From a virus, in the IMG/VR virus record IMGVR_UViG_3300037264_000998, positions 1-26,959 of that record: a stretch of 26,959 bases of DNA; one strand, 5' to 3'. The notes beneath the pieces were generated by a model. That model was not told where the DNA came from, did no database searches, and saw nothing but the letters and a program-made list of their open reading frames with translations. Every line of letters begins with the position of its first letter. Positions within the stretch are counted from its first letter, which is position 1. A program made the translations under genes and the position numbers. Of the stretch, positions 23,724 through 26,959 are shown piece after piece.

Positions 23724-23894
23724 CTATCTCTCCCGTTCAGGTTGTGCTGCTAGCCGAAGCTCGCGATTGGCCTGTGCTAGGTCTGCCACTATCATGCAAA
23801 GAGCAGGTATGACAATGTAGTTAGTGTTCGACACTAGCCAGTTACCACTTTCAATAAGGTGGTAAGCTTCTTCTAGGGTCATTTGTGTTAGCAT
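23724..23894 (-). CDS. 56-aa protein of unknown function
   Basis: ATG at 23894 overlaps the HNH stop as TAATG; a longer in-frame start at 23912 lies inside the HNH gene. The sequence is an amphipathic helix (TQMTLEEAYHLIESG), a mildly hydrophobic middle (YIVIPALCMIVADLA, about 27-41) and a charged end (ERER). No family is recognised. Before the apparent HNH insertion this gene would have been coupled directly to the polymerase gene by the same TAATG junction, so it may be a polymerase-linked accessory protein. Confidence 0.6.
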   Translation of the reverse strand: MLTQMTLEEAYHLIESGNWLVSNTNYIVIPALCMIVADLAQANRELRLAAQPERER

Positions 23895-23906
23895 TAGTGT
23901 GCCGCC
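23891..23906. repeat. 16-bp direct repeat, left copy flanking the HNH gene
   Basis: GCATTAGTGTGCCGCC on the plus strand, identical to 24328-24343. On the minus strand it spells the last codons of the HNH gene, its TAA, and the ATG of the next gene. Bases just outside the repeat differ on both sides. Confidence 0.9.
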
Positions 23907-24331
23907 TTCCATTCCATTACGAATTTCTTCAAGTCTACCGCCAACTTAGCGGCCTGTTCTTCCGATTTGCAACCTTCACTGACGAAGGCTTGCCATTTAT
24001 TTCGCCCCTTGCTCCAGCTAACCCCAGGCGCTTCACTTTGAACTATAGCTCGGTTTCGTTTATTTTTCAAGTTCGAGCTAGGCGACACCCACCTGCAATT
24101 GGAAGGTTCGTAGTTACCGTTACAATCTATTCTATCCAGTTGTGTGCCTTCTGGTTTCTCCCCCATATCAGCAAGGAAGTTTTCAAAGGTCAACCAACTC
24201 TCACAAACTTTTATACCTCGTCCGCCGTAGGCAGCATAAGATACGTGCTTTTCATACCAGCATCTTTGCTTCATAGCATACCAGCACATATAGGTTTTAC
24301 TTTGTTTCCGCCCTGCGCAATGCTTGTGCAT
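23894..24331 (-). CDS. HNH homing-type endonuclease, 145 aa
   Basis: A free-standing endonuclease of the common phage HNH type. Conserved blocks are MKQRCWYEKHVSYAAYGGRGI (20-40), VCESWLTFENFLADMGEKP, and LDRIDCNGNYEPSNCRW (65-81), which carries the His-Me finger metal site; the C-terminal 45 residues (PGVSWSKGRNKWQAF) resemble an AP2-type DNA-binding repeat. Such genes spread by cutting homologous DNA that lacks them. Its start overlaps the polymerase stop (TAATG) and its stop overlaps the next gene start (TAATG). The last residues KAAH repeat the polymerase ending RAAH because of the 16-bp flanking duplication, which marks it as an inserted gene. Confidence 0.9.
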   Translation of the reverse strand: MHKHCAGRKQSKTYMCWYAMKQRCWYEKHVSYAAYGGRGIKVCESWLTFENFLADMGEKPEGTQLDRIDCNGNYEPSNCRWVSPSSNLKNKRNRAIVQSEAPGVSWSKGRNKWQAFVSEGCKSEEQAAKLAVDLKKFVMEWKAAH

Positions 24332-24343
24332 TAGTGTGCCGCC
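24328..24343. repeat. 16-bp direct repeat, right copy flanking the HNH gene
   Basis: Identical to 23891-23906, 437 bp away. On the minus strand it spells the last codons of the polymerase gene, TAA and the HNH ATG. It is the probable footprint of gene insertion. Confidence 0.9.
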
Positions 24344-26952
24344 CTCTCTGCTTCTGCCCAGGTATTACCCCATCCGCTATTGATAGGTAGAACCATTCCA
24401 CCTAGCTCAGGGATTGGGCGCTGTGCAACCTTCTTGAATTCAACATCGAACCATTCCACGTAGTCTTTATGTATGCCGTAAGATATAGAATCATGAACGG
24501 AACAAATCAAACGAACTTTATCAGGTCCGATACCTAAGCCCTCTAGACCCTCACGCATAATGTTCATCGTGCGAAACGAAACTGCTCCAGCGGGGCTTTG
24601 GATTGAGACGTTAGTTGCTGATCGCTCCGCTTCGGCACGGCGATACTGTTCCTTATGATTCAGGTCGGGTATAAAGATTTCCCGTCCGAAGATCGTCACT
24701 ACCTTACTACCACGCCCGCGAGCAATGTCCGGGGTCAAGCTGAGGTACTCGTCGATCTTTGGGTAGCGCATCCGATAGTTGCGCACGAGTCCGTAGGCCA
24801 TCTCTTCACCGATAAGCTTGCGCTCCTTGGTCTTAATGTCCTCGTACTCTAGCTTGGCTAGGCTCGCGCCCTCTGAGCCGTAGATGATACCGAAGTTCAT
24901 AGGCTTACCTATAGCCCCTCGGTTATAGTCGCTAATTTCTGACGGGTCGCACATGAGCGCCGCCGCAGCCGTGAATCTGTGTACGTCGCCATCGGGGTCG
25001 CTAAGGACCTTGAGGAATTCTTCCTCCCCTGTAAGCTGAGCGAACACTCGCAATTCAATTTGTGAATAGTCCGCGTAGTAGTAGACGAATCCCTCTTCTT
25101 CATCGACCATATCCCGCATTACCAGCTTGCCAGCCTTCACGTCGTCCTCTTTGGACTTCGGAATCTGGTGCAAGAAGCTACAGGTTAGGCGAGCCGAAAT
25201 AGAACCGGCCATGTTGAAACCGTAGCGAATACGTCCGTCCGTGCCTACTTCGTTCATGGCGTTGTCAACGTAGGTGCTCTTAAACTTCTGTCGGTTGCGG
25301 TACTTGATGATCTTTCTGGCCAGCGGAACGTCTTCTGGGTCCAGCTTCATTAGAGTGTTCTTGTTAGTAGAGTAGCCCTTGACTGCCCTGACGTTGAGGA
25401 TCTCCTCACCAAACCCTAGCTCTCGAAGCGCCTTGGCTACCTGAGCATGGCTACTAGGATTGAAGTCCGGATTGGTGACAGCACGGCAGTCTACCATGAT
25501 CTCTTCCATCTCGTTGTCGAAGCTGACCCCAAGGGACTTGACGTTCTCAATGTTAAGGTGGTTGCCGTTGTACTCTGCCTCAGCCAACGTGTACAATAGG
25601 GGCATCGACTCCTCGGTGTACAGCTTCATGAGATTGGCCTTTCGGGCAATGTCAGGGTAGTACACATCAAGCAGACGATAGGTTAGTTCGGCGTCCGTGG
25701 CGCCATAGGGCCATAGCTTATCATCGGGTACGTTGTCGTAACCCATGATGAGCTTTCGACCATGCCCTACGATATCTCGAACCGGCTTCTCGTAGTTGCC
25801 ACAGAAGAACTCCCCATCGGCTAGCTCTTTGAGTCCGTGCGGCGGGGTAACGTCTAGTAGATGGTGCATAATCTGGGTATCCCAGAGCCATCCCTTGACC
25901 CTGATGCCACAATGGCGGCGCAGGACGTTAATATCATACTTTATATTATGGGCGCACTTGGCGATCTTCTCGTCCTCAAAGATTTCTTTGAGCTTCTCGT
26001 TTATCGCTTTTCGATCACCGTTTATCCAGGTAGGGGTGAGTTTGAACCCGAACTCCACCGTTGGATCGTGCTTATAGAACGGTATAACCCATGTCTTTCC
26101 TACGCCACACGAGAGTTGTAGCAGAATACACGGTGAGGACATGAATTTGAGGTCCGGAGACTCTGTATCAAAGGCAAAGACACCGTGTAGTTTTATTTGG
26201 GACGTAACCTTGGCTAATTCCTCAATAGAATCAACTACTTGGTACTGTGCGTTATAAAACTTATTAACTATGATTTTTCCATCTGCCAATAATGATCGAG
26301 CCTTGTTCAAATCCTCCTGCATTAGGCTCTTGATCTTGACGTTACCCGTCGCGAGGTACTGCTTCGGATGGTAGACTGGCATGACCCGGAATTCTAGCTC
26401 CTCTTTCCAATGAGGATACTTCATGTCAAACGCGGTGCCGTGTAGCTGTGTGATGCCTCCCTCGCCGTGGAGATTGAATACCTTGAGAGCCTCTGAGCCT
26501 AGAAGAATTATCAGGCGAGGCTCGTACTTGAACAGCTCATACTCTAGGTGCTGACGACATACTGCGTACTCGCTGGCTGCTGCTTTCCTGTTTGGTGGCG
26601 CACATTTAGCGTGGCAAGTGATGTAAGTTTTGTCTGGGTCGAACTCCGAGTTGGTCAGAAGCCCTATCATTATCTCCCGTGCGTCGCCCCACAACGGGAA
26701 GCCTGCCTTGTCGCCGTCTCGGGCGGGGAAGTCGCTCACCACAAAAGTATCGAAGTTGCGGGGCTTGCTCGGGTCTCCTCGCCGACCGTCGATAAGCTCG
26801 CGTAGCGAGCAACCCATAAGCTGGGCGTTGCGGGTGTACTTCCAACCCTTGTCGCTCACTATAGTAGGGAGCTGGCAAAGTGGCTTGCCACTCTCGGCGG
26901 GGTCGCAGTTATACCATTCCTTATAGAGCGGTAGTTCTAGTTCTTCGGCCAT
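24331..26952 (-). CDS. Uracil-DNA-glycosylase-like domain fused to family A DNA polymerase, 873 aa
   Basis: The replicative polymerase. Residues 1-215 resemble family 4 UDG: cysteines C16, C26, C117 (CAPPNRKA) and C132 (CRQHLEYEL) fit an Fe-S site, and VYHPKQYL (193-200) is the His motif, but motif 1 (GEAPG in the family) reads SDFPA at 73-77. Residues about 240-435 are the 3'-5' exonuclease: D262/E264 (FDTES), D340 (AHNIKYD), Y416/D420 (YGATD). The polymerase follows: motif A DYSQIELR with D628; O-helix K683, F687, Y691; motif C SVHDS with H820, D821. The O-helix Arg678 lies five residues before Lys683 instead of four as in E. coli Pol I. The start ATG is 8 bases from the window edge. Confidence 0.93.
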   Translation of the reverse strand: MAEELELPLYKEWYNCDPAESGKPLCQLPTIVSDKGWKYTRNAQLMGCSLRELIDGRRGDPSKPRNFDTFVVSDFPARDGDKAGFPLWGDAREIMIGLLTNSEFDPDKTYITCHAKCAPPNRKAAASEYAVCRQHLEYELFKYEPRLIILLGSEALKVFNLHGEGGITQLHGTAFDMKYPHWKEELEFRVMPVYHPKQYLATGNVKIKSLMQEDLNKARSLLADGKIIVNKFYNAQYQVVDSIEELAKVTSQIKLHGVFAFDTESPDLKFMSSPCILLQLSCGVGKTWVIPFYKHDPTVEFGFKLTPTWINGDRKAINEKLKEIFEDEKIAKCAHNIKYDINVLRRHCGIRVKGWLWDTQIMHHLLDVTPPHGLKELADGEFFCGNYEKPVRDIVGHGRKLIMGYDNVPDDKLWPYGATDAELTYRLLDVYYPDIARKANLMKLYTEESMPLLYTLAEAEYNGNHLNIENVKSLGVSFDNEMEEIMVDCRAVTNPDFNPSSHAQVAKALRELGFGEEILNVRAVKGYSTNKNTLMKLDPEDVPLARKIIKYRNRQKFKSTYVDNAMNEVGTDGRIRYGFNMAGSISARLTCSFLHQIPKSKEDDVKAGKLVMRDMVDEEEGFVYYYADYSQIELRVFAQLTGEEEFLKVLSDPDGDVHRFTAAAALMCDPSEISDYNRGAIGKPMNFGIIYGSEGASLAKLEYEDIKTKERKLIGEEMAYGLVRNYRMRYPKIDEYLSLTPDIARGRGSKVVTIFGREIFIPDLNHKEQYRRAEAERSATNVSIQSPAGAVSFRTMNIMREGLEGLGIGPDKVRLICSVHDSISYGIHKDYVEWFDVEFKKVAQRPIPELGGMVLPINSGWGNTWAEAERAAH

Positions 26953-26959
26953 GATGCCA

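Noticed and set aside
1-26959. CRISPR array, tRNA cluster, integrase or insertion sequence
   Set aside because: No regularly spaced repeats, cloverleaf-like stretches or recombinase/transposase motifs were seen on either strand.

Overview
The window looks like a stretch of a tailed double-stranded DNA phage (Caudoviricetes) genome. Genes are packed end to end, with stop and start codons commonly overlapping as ATGA, TAATG or GTGA. It carries a full phage DNA replication and recombination set, phage-style nucleotide metabolism, an HNH endonuclease and a very large probable virion protein. There is no integrase, repressor, tRNA, rRNA or CRISPR array. The host cannot be named from the sequence. 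A class II (adenosylcobalamin-dependent) ribonucleotide reductase implies that the host supplies B12, and ThyX together with class II reductase is a common combination in environmental phages.

Layout. Positions 1-3752 are read on the plus strand: the tail end of an upstream gene, a 1133-residue probable virion/ejection protein, and a 98-residue protein with a signal peptide. Everything from 26952 down to 3749 is read on the minus strand as one nearly unbroken block. The two directions meet tail to tail and share the four bases TTAA at 3749-3752.

In transcription order (right to left) the minus-strand block contains: a uracil-DNA-glycosylase-like/family A DNA polymerase fusion; an HNH endonuclease flanked by a 16-bp direct repeat; two small proteins of unknown role; a gp32-like ssDNA-binding protein; a helix-turn-helix protein; a 27-residue membrane peptide; a RecA-type recombinase; an SbcD-like nuclease, a DEDDh exonuclease and an SbcC-like ATPase; a ClpP-like protease; a membrane protein whose basic tail overlaps a PD-(D/E)XK nuclease; a metallophosphoesterase; a small cysteine-containing protein; class II ribonucleotide reductase; ThyX; a 29-residue membrane peptide; a cupin-like protein; an IMPDH/GMP reductase-family enzyme; a MazG-like pyrophosphohydrolase; a DUF3310 protein; four glycosyltransferase genes with six catalytic-type domains; and two tiny cysteine-rich (zinc-ribbon-like) ORFs.

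How the parts fit. The right third (polymerase, SSB, RecA, SbcCD-like pair, exonucleases) copies and recombines phage DNA. The middle (reductase, ThyX, IMPDH-like, MazG-like, DUF3310) makes and edits the nucleotide pool for it. The left third (glycosyltransferases) would attach sugars to an unknown acceptor: phage DNA, virion protein or host surface. No helicase, primase or DNA base hydroxylase is visible here, so those must lie outside if present.

Most notable observations: (1) an apparently seamless HNH gene insertion that rebuilt the polymerase stop/next-gene start junction through a 16-bp duplication; (2) an IMPDH-like enzyme whose catalytic flap seems to carry Glu where IMPDH has its Arg; (3) a UDG-like domain with an eroded first motif fused to PolA; (4) a three-domain glycosyltransferase in a six-domain cluster; (5) two unannotated single-span membrane peptides overlapping their neighbours on both sides; (6) a 134-nt same-strand gene overlap.
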